Of a stretch of 64,000 nucleotides of DNA, positions 39,876-47,126 are shown in pieces. The position numbers were made by a program, and so were the translations under genes. The first letter of the stretch is position 1; each line of letters starts with the position of its first letter. Below the pieces are notes generated by a model, which was given only the letters and a program-made list of their open reading frames with translations, ran no database searches and was not told where the DNA came from. This stretch comes from Sedimentisphaerales bacterium (GTDB taxonomy: Bacteria; Planctomycetota; Phycisphaerae; Sedimentisphaerales; SG8-4): contig JAFGJR010000179.1 of assembly GCA_016928975.1 (NCBI GenBank), positions 11,938 through 75,937 on the forward strand. Reading direction: 5' to 3'.

Positions 39876-40895
39876 ATGATGGACCTGATCGACGTAGATG
39901 AACGTGGTTTGGAGGAGTTGCTGAGTCAGCCGCAGGTCGCCAGCCGCGAGACGCTGAGCCATATCGACGGCGATATCGCTGTCCTCGGCGCCGGCGGCAA
40001 GATGGGCCCGACTTTGACGATGATGCTCAAGAAGGCCGCACCGGGCAAGAGGATCTATGCGGTCTCGCGATTCAGTGATAAGCGAGTGAGGGGCCGTATC
40101 GAGGCCAGTGGTGTCGGGACCGTTGAGGCGGACCTGCTTGATGAGTCTGTCTACGACCGGCTGCCGGATGTCCCGAATGTCTTCTACCTGGCGGGCATGA
40201 AGTTCGGCGCCTCGGGCAATCAGCCACTCACCTGGGCCATGAACGCCTACATGCCGGCGCTGGTGGCTCGCAGGTACGCCCGCTCGCGCATCGTGGCCCT
40301 TTCCACCGGCAATGTCTACCCGTTCACCGACCCGCGTAGCGGCGGCTCTCGCGAACAGGACCCGTGCGGCCCGGTCGGCGAATACGCGCAATCCTGTCTC
40401 GCCCGCGAACGGATGTTCCAGCACTTCTCCGAGCGTCTCGGCACTTGCGTGACGTTGATTCGGCTCAACTATGCGAATGAGCCCCGTTACGGCATTATTG
40501 TCGATCTGACGCACAAGATTCTGCACGCCGAGCCGGTCGACGTCACAATGGGAGCCGTCAACCTGATTTGGCAAGCCGACGCCAACAACTATATCCTCCG
40601 CGCGTTGAGCATCGCCGCGAGCCCGCCGACGATCTTGAACGTAACGGGCCCGGAGGCCGTGGCCATCCGCGACCTGGCGGGCCGGATCGGAAGGCTGCTC
40701 GGCAAAGAGCCTCGCTTCACCTCACAGGAGGCGACGACCGCGTTGCTCTCCAATGCGTCTGTGTGTTTCGAGCGGTTCGGCCGTCCTGCGATGAGCCTGG
40801 ACGAGATGATCCGCACGATTGTCCCGTGGGTCGCTGCCGGCAAACCGGTGCTCGGCAAGCCGACCAAGTATGGTGTCCGCGACGGCCGGTTCTGA
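39876..40895 (+). CDS. NAD-dependent epimerase/dehydratase family protein
   Basis: The 339-residue protein starts at 39876 (a second ATG follows directly). After about 30 residues comes the Rossmann loop in the form IAVLGAGGKMGPTLTMML. The active-site region reads STGNVYPF with the helix EYAQSCLARERMF, where the usual YxxxK is YAQSC, so the catalytic Lys is not in its standard place. LNVTGPEAVAIRDLA near the end is typical of extended SDRs. The gene precedes a DapA-family gene, and this pair recurs in planctomycetes and related bacteria, which suggests a sugar-acid pathway. The substrate is unknown. Confidence 0.82.
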   Translation: MMDLIDVDERGLEELLSQPQVASRETLSHIDGDIAVLGAGGKMGPTLTMMLKKAAPGKRIYAVSRFSDKRVRGRIEASGVGTVEADLLDESVYDRLPDVPNVFYLAGMKFGASGNQPLTWAMNAYMPALVARRYARSRIVALSTGNVYPFTDPRSGGSREQDPCGPVGEYAQSCLARERMFQHFSERLGTCVTLIRLNYANEPRYGIIVDLTHKILHAEPVDVTMGAVNLIWQADANNYILRALSIAASPPTILNVTGPEAVAIRDLAGRIGRLLGKEPRFTSQEATTALLSNASVCFERFGRPAMSLDEMIRTIVPWVAAGKPVLGKPTKYGVRDGRF

Positions 40896-40934
40896 TACCG
40901 ATTTTGCTTGAGTTCCTCGTTAAACGTCAGATTC

Positions 40935-41015
40935 GGGTGGCAGCGGCAAGGCCGAAGGCTCTGCCGATGGCGAACGGGCAGACCATCGGCAAGCTGGCGC
41001 TTGCCGTTGCCACCC
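40935..41015. repeat. GGCAGCGGCAAG...CTTGCCGTTGCCACC repeat, copy A
   Basis: An 81-base element with complementary ends GGTGGCAGCGGCAAG and CTTGCCGTTGCCACC (one mismatch), and an internal ATCGGCAAGCTGG segment shared with copies at 56594 and 63379. It sits between the epimerase and DapA-family genes. Confidence 0.65.
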
Positions 41016-41060
41016 AGCTATATGAGTTTCTCGTCTGGAATCGGTATGAGAGGATGTTCG

Positions 41061-42116
41061 ATGATCGATTCAAAGGTCTTCAAAAAGCTGCGCGATGGTT
41101 GCGTGATTCCCGCCCATCCGCTCGCGCTCACCAGCGAGAACAAGCTTGACGAGCGATGTCAGCGGGCGCTAACGCGATACTACTTGGCCGCCGGGGCAGG
41201 GGGACTGGCCGTGGGCGTGCATACGACGCAATTCGCCATCCACAATCCCAAAGTGGGTCTCTACGGCCCGGTGCTGCAACTGGCTGCAGAGACCGCGCGC
41301 TCGTGCAGGTCCGAGCCGCCGATCATGGTTGCCGGACTCGTGGGCGACACCGCGCAGGCCGTTCGTGAAGCACGGTTGGCGGTCGAGCTGGGTTATCATC
41401 TTGGCCTGCTTTCACTGACCGCCTTGCGAGGAAAGTCAATCGATGAGCTTGTCGCTCACACACGGCAGGTGGCCGACGTGATTCCCGTCATGGGCTTCTA
41501 CCTTCAGGCGACGATCAGCGGGATGGTCCTGCCAAAGGAGTTCTGGTCGAGGCTGGTCGAGATACCGAACGTGCGGGCGATCAAGATCGCTCCATTCAAT
41601 CGCTATCAGACGCTCGATGTGCTCGAAGCTGTCGCGCAGTCGGGACGCCACCAGGAGATCGCCTTATATACCGGCAACGACGACAACATCCTCATCGATC
41701 TGCTGACGCCGTACGTGTTCCGCACGGAGCGAGGCGAGGTATCGCTTCAGATCGTTGGCGGCCTGCTCGGCCAGTGGGCCTGCTGGACCGAGAGGGCAGT
41801 GGAGCACCTCAAGGTTGTCAAGCAGGTTCGCGAGGCCAAAGAGCCTGTCCCGCAGGGAATGCTCACGCTGGCCGGCCAGATGGCGCTCGCCAATAAGGCG
41901 ATCTTCGATGCCGACAATAGCTTTGCCGGCTGCATCCCCGGCATATCGTACATCCTGAAACGCCAGGGCCTGATGAGTCACATCGGCGTTCTCGATCCCG
42001 CCGACCGGCTCTCGCCTGGGCAAACCGACCGGATCGACGACATCATCCGTCGGTATCCACACCTGACCGACGATGAGTTTGTCCAGGCCAATCTAAACAC
42101 GTGGCTCTCGTCCTAA
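41061..42116 (+). CDS. DapA/NAL-family class I aldolase
   Basis: The 351-residue protein starts at 41061 after GAGAGGA. It has the dihydrodipicolinate synthase/N-acetylneuraminate lyase TIM-barrel layout: GAGGLAVGVHTTQF near the start, the catalytic Tyr in VMGFYLQ (Y147) and the Schiff-base Lys in VRAIKIAPFNRYQ (K175). The usual GGTTGE motif is replaced by AVGVHTTQF, so it is not a true DapA. It most likely cleaves or forms a 2-keto acid, working with the epimerase/dehydrogenase upstream on a sugar acid. Confidence 0.85.
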   Translation: MIDSKVFKKLRDGCVIPAHPLALTSENKLDERCQRALTRYYLAAGAGGLAVGVHTTQFAIHNPKVGLYGPVLQLAAETARSCRSEPPIMVAGLVGDTAQAVREARLAVELGYHLGLLSLTALRGKSIDELVAHTRQVADVIPVMGFYLQATISGMVLPKEFWSRLVEIPNVRAIKIAPFNRYQTLDVLEAVAQSGRHQEIALYTGNDDNILIDLLTPYVFRTERGEVSLQIVGGLLGQWACWTERAVEHLKVVKQVREAKEPVPQGMLTLAGQMALANKAIFDADNSFAGCIPGISYILKRQGLMSHIGVLDPADRLSPGQTDRIDDIIRRYPHLTDDEFVQANLNTWLSS

Positions 42117-42155
42117 CGTCTCCGACGTAACGAAGGCATGGCAAGGTCGCCGCAT

Positions 42156-42228
42156 GTCATTCCCGCGAAGGCGGGAATCCAGCCACGCATCGAATGGTAC
42201 TGGACCCCCGCCTGCGCGGGGGTGACAT
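42156..42228. repeat. 73-bp double-hairpin repeat, copy 1
   Basis: Begins GTCATTCCCGCGAAGGCGGG and ends GCGCGGGGGTGAC. Each end is itself a hairpin (CCCGC/GCGGG and CCCCCGC/GCGGGGG), and the outer GTCA/TGAC ends pair. A second copy of the same length is at 54082-54154. Confidence 0.75.
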
Positions 42229-42254
42229 GGTGAGGCGCGTCGTATCCGATCTTC

Positions 42255-43346
42255 TCAGGATTTGGCGTGCTTCCGTGATCGCAGGACTTGGATGATCTTG
42301 TTGTTTGCGGCCGGGAAGGCGTAGCGGCTCAGGTCTTGAGGGCGGACCCACCTGAGATCGGCGCAGGCGATGCAGCGGGGCTTGCCCGACAGCCAGGCGC
42401 ACTCAAACGCGCGGATGCGGACGCGGAAGTGCGAATAGGCGTGATCCACAATAGCCAGCGGCCGCTGGATTCGGACCGTGATGGCCAGCTCCTCACGCAC
42501 TTCGCGTCGCAATGCGGCCTGGAGAGATTCGCCGGGTTCCCTCTTGCCGCCGGGGAATTCCCAGAGGCCGCCGAGCAGGCCATCGGGTTTGCGCTTATCG
42601 ATCAGAATCCGGCCGGCCTTGTAGATGACGCCCACGACGACGGTGTGGCTGGGCAAGGGCTTCTTGACGCGGCGCTGTGGCAGGGTGGCCTGCTCGCCGT
42701 GGCGCCTGGCCTGGCACGCCCGACTCAAGGGGCAGTCCTCACACCGGGGCTTTCGCGGCGTGCAGACCTCGGCGCCTATCTCCATCAAGGCCTGGTTGAA
42801 CAGGCCGGGCATGTTTGTCGGCACCAGGTCATCTGCGAGTGACCAGAGCGTCTTCCGCACCGCATTGTCCCTGGGGTCGCCGTGAATGCGAAACACCCGG
42901 CACAGAACTCGCTCGACGTTGCCGTCCACGACAGGCGCGCGTTCGTCGAATGCATTGCTGGCGATCGCGCCGGCAGTGTAGCGGCCGATGCCCGGCAGGG
43001 TGAGCAGGTCCTCCGCAGTGTGAGGGAATTGCCCGTCGAATCGTTGGACGATCTCCTGGGCCGCACGGTGCAGGTTGCGCGCCCGCGAATAGTAACCGAG
43101 TCCCTCCCACAACTTGAGGACAGTGTCGAGCCGGGCGCGGGCGAGGCTCTCGACTGTCGGAAATCGCCTCAGGAACCGCTCGTAGTAGGGCACGACCGTC
43201 GCGACTCGCGTCTGCTGGAGCATGATCTCGGAGGCCCAGATGGCATACGGGTCCTTCGTTCTTCGCCAGGGCAGGTCGCGTGCCTGGCGGGCGAACCAGT
43301 CCAGGAGGGCCTGTTGCATTCGGATGTTTCGCTCGTACTTCTTCAT
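42255..43346 (-). CDS. mutY: Adenine DNA glycosylase MutY
   Basis: The 363-residue enzyme is full length. It removes adenine opposite 8-oxoguanine. The catalytic Glu is in WASEIMLQQT (E40), the helix-hairpin-helix in LTLPGIGRYTAGAI, and the catalytic Asp in VVDGNVERV (D141). The 4Fe-4S ligands are C195, C202, C205 and C211 (Cys-x6-Cys-x2-Cys-x5-Cys). A C-terminal NUDIX-like domain (about 228-355, GGLWEFPGGKREPGE) recognises 8-oxoG. It lies downstream of the hotdog thioesterase on the same strand, separated by a repeat. Confidence 0.96.
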   Translation of the reverse strand: MKKYERNIRMQQALLDWFARQARDLPWRRTKDPYAIWASEIMLQQTRVATVVPYYERFLRRFPTVESLARARLDTVLKLWEGLGYYSRARNLHRAAQEIVQRFDGQFPHTAEDLLTLPGIGRYTAGAIASNAFDERAPVVDGNVERVLCRVFRIHGDPRDNAVRKTLWSLADDLVPTNMPGLFNQALMEIGAEVCTPRKPRCEDCPLSRACQARRHGEQATLPQRRVKKPLPSHTVVVGVIYKAGRILIDKRKPDGLLGGLWEFPGGKREPGESLQAALRREVREELAITVRIQRPLAIVDHAYSHFRVRIRAFECAWLSGKPRCIACADLRWVRPQDLSRYAFPAANNKIIQVLRSRKHAKS

Positions 43347-43367
43347 TCCTGGGGGACTGTGGCGAGA

Positions 43368-43504
43368 CTCGAAATCCGAAACAAGTTCAAAGCACAGAGT
43401 CCGAATGACAGAAACGCCGTCGCAGGCCGGCGGGAGCCGTTTGGGGTTCGGACTTCGGTCATTCGGCGTTAGTTTCGGATTTCGAGCTTCGAATTTCGGA
43501 TTTC
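43368..43504. repeat. CGAAATCCGAAAC inverted-repeat element, copy 1
   Basis: A perfect 15-bp inverted repeat (CTCGAAATCCGAAAC at 43368-43382 and its complement at 43472-43486) brackets about 90 bases. An outer arm to 43504 repeats the theme (TTCGAATTTCGGATTT). The right part supplies the last 15 codons of the thioesterase. A related element is at 48693-48842. Confidence 0.7.
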
Positions 43505-43908
43505 CCCGCCTGGGGGCCGATCTGATCTTTCTTTCGGTATACCATTCCCTCGAAAATGGCGACGAGCTCGCCGGAGTCGTCGGTGACGTGGATCGAATAG
43601 GTTGCCAGCTTGGGATTGCAAGACACCTCCTTCGCCTCGGCGTGCAGCGTGCCTTGCCGGCCTGCCTTGACGTACCAGATGCTCGCGTTGATGGCTACGG
43701 CCACAGTGCCGTGCGAGTTCGACGCGGCCGCGAACGCCAGATCGGCCAGGGTGAAGATGGCTCCGCCGTGCACAACGTCCACGCCGTTGAGATGGCAGTC
43801 CTTGATGGCCATCTTCGCCTTGGCATAGCCTTCGCCGATATCGAGCAGCTCGATGCCGCTGTGCTGTGCGAACCTGTCGTTCTTGAAAAAGTCCCAGATG
43901 GCCTTCAT
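43459..43908 (-). CDS. PaaI-type hotdog-fold acyl-CoA thioesterase
   Basis: The 149-residue protein is one hotdog domain: the long central helix region HGGAIFTLADLAFAAASNS carries the HGG and the catalytic Asp, and strands AKAKMAIKDCHLNG, GTLHAEAKEVSCNPK and VAIFEGMVYRKK complete the sheet. PaaI-type enzymes hydrolyse aryl-CoA or acyl-CoA thioesters, which fits the aryl-CoA ligase genes 6 kb away, though they are not adjacent. The last 15 residues (GKSEIRSSKSETNAE) are encoded by a repeat element and are not part of the fold. Confidence 0.87.
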   Translation of the reverse strand: MKAIWDFFKNDRFAQHSGIELLDIGEGYAKAKMAIKDCHLNGVDVVHGGAIFTLADLAFAAASNSHGTVAVAINASIWYVKAGRQGTLHAEAKEVSCNPKLATYSIHVTDDSGELVAIFEGMVYRKKDQIGPQAGKSEIRSSKSETNAE

Positions 43909-43924
43909 GACGACCCCGTTTCCA

Positions 43925-43992
43925 TTTGCGATTTGCGATTTATGATTTATGATTTGCTGCTCACTGTCGCAGATAGTAAACCATGAATCGCA
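43925..43992. repeat. Short AT-rich direct repeats
   Basis: Tandem units GATTTGCGATTTATGATTTAT and two copies of TCGCAGATAGTAAA(C/T) lie between the thioesterase and amidohydrolase genes. The sequence resembles AT-rich intergenic repeats; no gene is present. Confidence 0.4.
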
Positions 43993-44010
43993 GATAGTAA
44001 ATTCTCAGCT

Positions 44011-44814
44011 ATGGAAGATCGAATCATAGATTTTCATGCTCACGCCTTTCCCGACGTCCTGGCGCCGCGCGCGATGAAGGTGCTGCTGGACGAGGCGCCC
44101 GAGGCGCGGGCGTATCTGGACGGGACCATTGCCGACCTGTTGCGGTCGATGGATCGGGCCGGGATTGACAAGAGCGTGATCTGTTGCATCGCGACCAGGC
44201 CGGAGCAGTCTGAGCCGATCCTGCGATGGTGTACCCAAATCCGGTCGGACCGGCTCATTCCTTTTCCGTCGGTGCATCCGGCCGATCCCGCCTGTCTCGA
44301 TGGCATCCGGCGCATCCGCGAGGAGGGGTTCCTGGGGATCAAGTTGCATCCGTTCTATCAGAACTTCTTTGCCGATGAGGACCGGATGCTGCGTTTCTAC
44401 GAGGAGGTGTCGCGACAGGGGCTGCTTTTGACGATGCACACGGGGTACGACATTGCATTTCCGCGCATCCGGCGGGCGGACCCGGAGAAGTTGCGGCGCA
44501 TCAAAGAGGCCCTGCCGGCGCTGAAGCTCATCACCACACACTTAGGCGCCTGGCGGCAGTGGGACGAGGTGCGACAGCACCTCATCGGGCGCGAGATCCA
44601 CATGGAGATTTCCTTTGGCATCGACGAATTAGGCCGCGAGCAGGCCAGAGAGATGATCCTGGAACACCCGAGTGGCTGCATCCTGTTCGGCACGGATTCT
44701 CCCTGGACGGATCAAAGTCAAACACTTTCTCTGTTAAGAAATCTGAATCTTTCACAGGAGAGGCTGGCGCAGATCCTGGCGGGCAACGCACTGTCGCTTC
44801 TGGGACGGACCTGA
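44011..44814 (+). CDS. Amidohydrolase_2 (TIM-barrel metal hydrolase) family protein
   Basis: The 267-residue protein begins MEDRIIDFHAHAFPD, with the HxH metal site in the first strand. Further metal and catalytic positions are HTGYD, TTHLGAW and FGTDSPW (the late Asp). IKLHPFYQ supplies a likely Lys or His near the metal. Members include decarboxylases such as ACMSD and various hydrolases, mostly Zn-dependent. No strong ribosome binding site precedes the ATG at 44011. The substrate is unknown and no operon partner is evident. Confidence 0.85.
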   Translation: MEDRIIDFHAHAFPDVLAPRAMKVLLDEAPEARAYLDGTIADLLRSMDRAGIDKSVICCIATRPEQSEPILRWCTQIRSDRLIPFPSVHPADPACLDGIRRIREEGFLGIKLHPFYQNFFADEDRMLRFYEEVSRQGLLLTMHTGYDIAFPRIRRADPEKLRRIKEALPALKLITTHLGAWRQWDEVRQHLIGREIHMEISFGIDELGREQAREMILEHPSGCILFGTDSPWTDQSQTLSLLRNLNLSQERLAQILAGNALSLLGRT

Positions 44815-44978
44815 GACACAGTCTCTCGCGTCAGACTGTCCTAAATGCCTTTCGCACAACGAGTTAGACACCCATTCTCCGCTCTGCACAAGTGAGTGGA
44901 TCGCGATCTGGCAGTCAGACGTTGTGACACGTCAGATACCACGTCGGGGGAATTTTACAGAATTGTCCGAAAAGATGC

Positions 44979-45007
44979 TTCATTTTTGTGCTGGCGATGC
45001 GCATAAT
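44979..45007 (+). promoter_or_regulatory. Possible promoter for the porin gene leader
   Basis: TTCATT (44979-44984) and CATAAT (45002-45007) are 17 bases apart. If used, the porin mRNA would have a leader of about 380 bases. Confidence 0.35.
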
Positions 45008-45031
45008 CGCCCGATTAAATTCTTGTTGGAG

Positions 45032-45209
45032 GCCGGTGCGTCATCTCACCGGCGGTGGCTGTTCGTGGCCGCAACAGAGAATCCGTGAGGAGGTAGTGGG
45101 AGAAGAGAGTGTGCGCGCGGAATCGCGGACACGTGAGTGTCCGGGGCACGACAGGAGTGTTCAACTCGCCCGGATTCGGCGTACCCAGGGGAGAAGAGAA
45201 GGTCTTCTC
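45032..45209 (+). ncRNA. Hairpin-rich leader or small RNA candidate
   Basis: Three hairpins line up: GCCGGTG/CACCGGC (45032-45053), CGGACAC-GTGA-GTGTCCG (45126-45143) and GAGAAG/CTTCTC (45191-45209). No known riboswitch class is recognised. The wider gap 44815-45393 (579 bases) contains no convincing protein; a 101-codon frame from 44988 lacks a ribosome binding site and protein-like composition. Confidence 0.3.
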
Positions 45210-45393
45210 GGACAATTGGCTGATGGAGATGCAGCCGGTTCATCCCCTTTCTTCTTCCGTGTGGCCGTCAGCACAGTCAGTTTGAGCCGATAACGTTGGA
45301 TGGACCGATATGCCAAGTGGCCCCGGAGGTTTCGCAGTAGGGGGGGCATTCGGTCGATTGTAGCGTACATCGCCAGTGACAAAGGAGACAGAA

Positions 45394-47013
45394 ATGATGC
45401 AGCAACAGTGGAAAGCCGGATGGATCGTGGCATTGGTGGTGGCAATGGCCGGCTCGGTGGCTCTGGCAGGCGCCGCAGCCGGCGCCCCGCCGGCGAAGAA
45501 GCCTGCCCAGGCTGCTGCCGCCCCAGCCAAGGAGCCGGTCAAAGCGTCTACGGCCCCGGAACATCAGGAATTGCTCTGGCCGCCCATGATGAAGTTCTTG
45601 CACAATCCGGCCCCGTGGCTGAGCATGGGACTGGACTTCCGGTTCCGCATCGAGTACGGCGAGAACTGGAACAGCCTGAACGATTCGGACGGTCCTGATG
45701 CCATGGACGACGACAATCATGAGTTTGAGTACGAGCGCTACCGCACGCGGTGGTGGACGAAGTGGGCCTTCGGCGAGGACTTCAGCATCAACACACGACT
45801 CACGTGGGAGTTCAGGACCTGGGATGAGCCGGAGCACAAGACCTGGTACAGTTATACCAGGCCAGGAGATGATAATCCCAATTTGAGAGAAACGAACCTT
45901 GACGAGGCACTGCTCGATTGGTTCAACATCAGTTGGCGTAACGTCTTCGGCCTGCCCGTGAATGCTACGATCGGTCGTCAGGACATGTTCGACCAGGGCA
46001 GGCCAGCGTTCGGCGTCGGCTGGTTGATCATGGACGGGACGCCCCTCGACGGGTCCAGGACTCTGTACTTCGATGCGGCCCGGTTCACGTTCAACTTGAC
46101 GGATGCGAAGACCGTCTTGGACCTCATCTACGTGGATCAGTCCGCCAAATCCGACCGGTGGTTGAAGCCGATCTGCGATCAGGATCGGGCCGTCACCGAG
46201 CAGGATGAGCACGGCGCAATCCTCTATTTGAAGAACAAGTCGATCGACAAGATGCAGCTCGAAGGCTTCTTCATCTATAGAGATGACAACGCGTTCGATG
46301 GGCATCTCTCGAACATACCGAAAGCCTTTGAGCGGCGTTGGAGCAGGAAGGCGGAGATCTTCACGTACGGCGCCGCCATCGCCGGCACGCCGGAGGAACA
46401 CTGGCGGTACAGGGCGGAAGGCGCGCTGCAAGGGGGCCACAGGCAGAATGAATACACCGGGCAGTCCCAGGGCATCAATAACGCCTACGGCGCCCTGGCG
46501 ACTCTGGAGTACCTGTTCAAGGACGCGCACGACAACGCCACCCACGTCACGTACGAGTACGCGTCGGGCGATGACCCGGGCACCGGGGGCAGGAATGAGC
46601 AGTTCGACCTTCTGTGGGGCGAGTGGCCGAGATGGAGCGAGCTGTTGATCTACACGGCCACGCTGGAGACATCCCCCGCCGAACTGACGAATCTGCACCG
46701 CCTCAACATTGGCCACAGGTTCAATCTGACCAAGCAATGGACAATAACGCTCGATTATCACGCCCTCTGGGCGGACCAACCGGGAGACTCCATCGCGAAG
46801 GGGCCCACGGGGCTCAATGTTGCCGACCGGAACGAGTTTCACGAGGGGCAACGTTTCCGCGGCAGTCTGTTCACCGGGTGGGCAAAATACAAGTTCAGCG
46901 ACCAGTTGTACGGTCATCTGCTGGGCGAGTACTTCATTCCCGGTCCTTACTTCCAGTCGCCGAGCAATGACGACGCCTTCTTTCTGCGATTCAACCTGGA
47001 GTACGTCTTCTGA
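45394..47013 (+). CDS. Outer-membrane beta-barrel porin, alginate-export family
   Basis: The 539-residue protein starts at 45394 after AAAGGAG. A signal peptide ends near ALAGAAA, followed by an Ala-Pro-Lys-rich linker. The barrel part has alternating aromatic strands such as SMGLDFRFRIEYGENW, RYRTRWWTKWAF and GLPVNATIGRQDMFDQG, and ends with the outer-membrane C-terminal Phe (FLRFNLEYVF). The overall layout matches the alginate export (AlgE-like) family, which passes anionic oligosaccharides or other solutes across the outer membrane. It stands as a single gene with its own terminator. Confidence 0.85.
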   Translation: MMQQQWKAGWIVALVVAMAGSVALAGAAAGAPPAKKPAQAAAAPAKEPVKASTAPEHQELLWPPMMKFLHNPAPWLSMGLDFRFRIEYGENWNSLNDSDGPDAMDDDNHEFEYERYRTRWWTKWAFGEDFSINTRLTWEFRTWDEPEHKTWYSYTRPGDDNPNLRETNLDEALLDWFNISWRNVFGLPVNATIGRQDMFDQGRPAFGVGWLIMDGTPLDGSRTLYFDAARFTFNLTDAKTVLDLIYVDQSAKSDRWLKPICDQDRAVTEQDEHGAILYLKNKSIDKMQLEGFFIYRDDNAFDGHLSNIPKAFERRWSRKAEIFTYGAAIAGTPEEHWRYRAEGALQGGHRQNEYTGQSQGINNAYGALATLEYLFKDAHDNATHVTYEYASGDDPGTGGRNEQFDLLWGEWPRWSELLIYTATLETSPAELTNLHRLNIGHRFNLTKQWTITLDYHALWADQPGDSIAKGPTGLNVADRNEFHEGQRFRGSLFTGWAKYKFSDQLYGHLLGEYFIPGPYFQSPSNDDAFFLRFNLEYVF

Positions 47014-47044
47014 TGTGACCTGGTTGGGGTATACATAGAAAGGC

Positions 47045-47088
47045 AGAAAGTCCCTGGTCCCCGGGTCCCCGGAAACCAGGGACTTTCT
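47045..47088 (+). terminator. Terminator hairpin after the porin gene
   Basis: A 14-bp perfect stem (AGAAAGTCCCTGGT at 47045-47058 with its complement at 47075-47088) closes a 16-base GC-rich loop. It lies 31 bases after the porin stop. The following sequence is only weakly T-rich. Confidence 0.65.
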
Positions 47089-47089
47089 C

Positions 47090-47117
47090 TTGAATCTGCC
47101 GGCTGGCTACGTATAAT
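47090..47117 (+). promoter_or_regulatory. Sigma70-type promoter for the ior/paaK operon, near-leaderless
   Basis: TTGAAT (47090-47095) and TATAAT (47112-47117) are 16 bases apart. The -10 ends only nine bases before the iorA ATG (47127), so the mRNA would have a leader of about three bases. The -35 begins two bases after the porin terminator stem. Confidence 0.6.
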
Positions 47118-47126
47118 GAAGGGCTT

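Noticed and set aside
45010..45215. Group II intron or known riboswitch
   Set aside because: The stacked hairpins first suggested this, but no domain V-like hairpin, intron boundary or conserved riboswitch core could be found.
44988..45293. 101-codon frame in the porin leader
   Set aside because: No ribosome binding site, Arg/Gly/Ser-rich, and it translates through the hairpins. Better explained as a leader or RNA.
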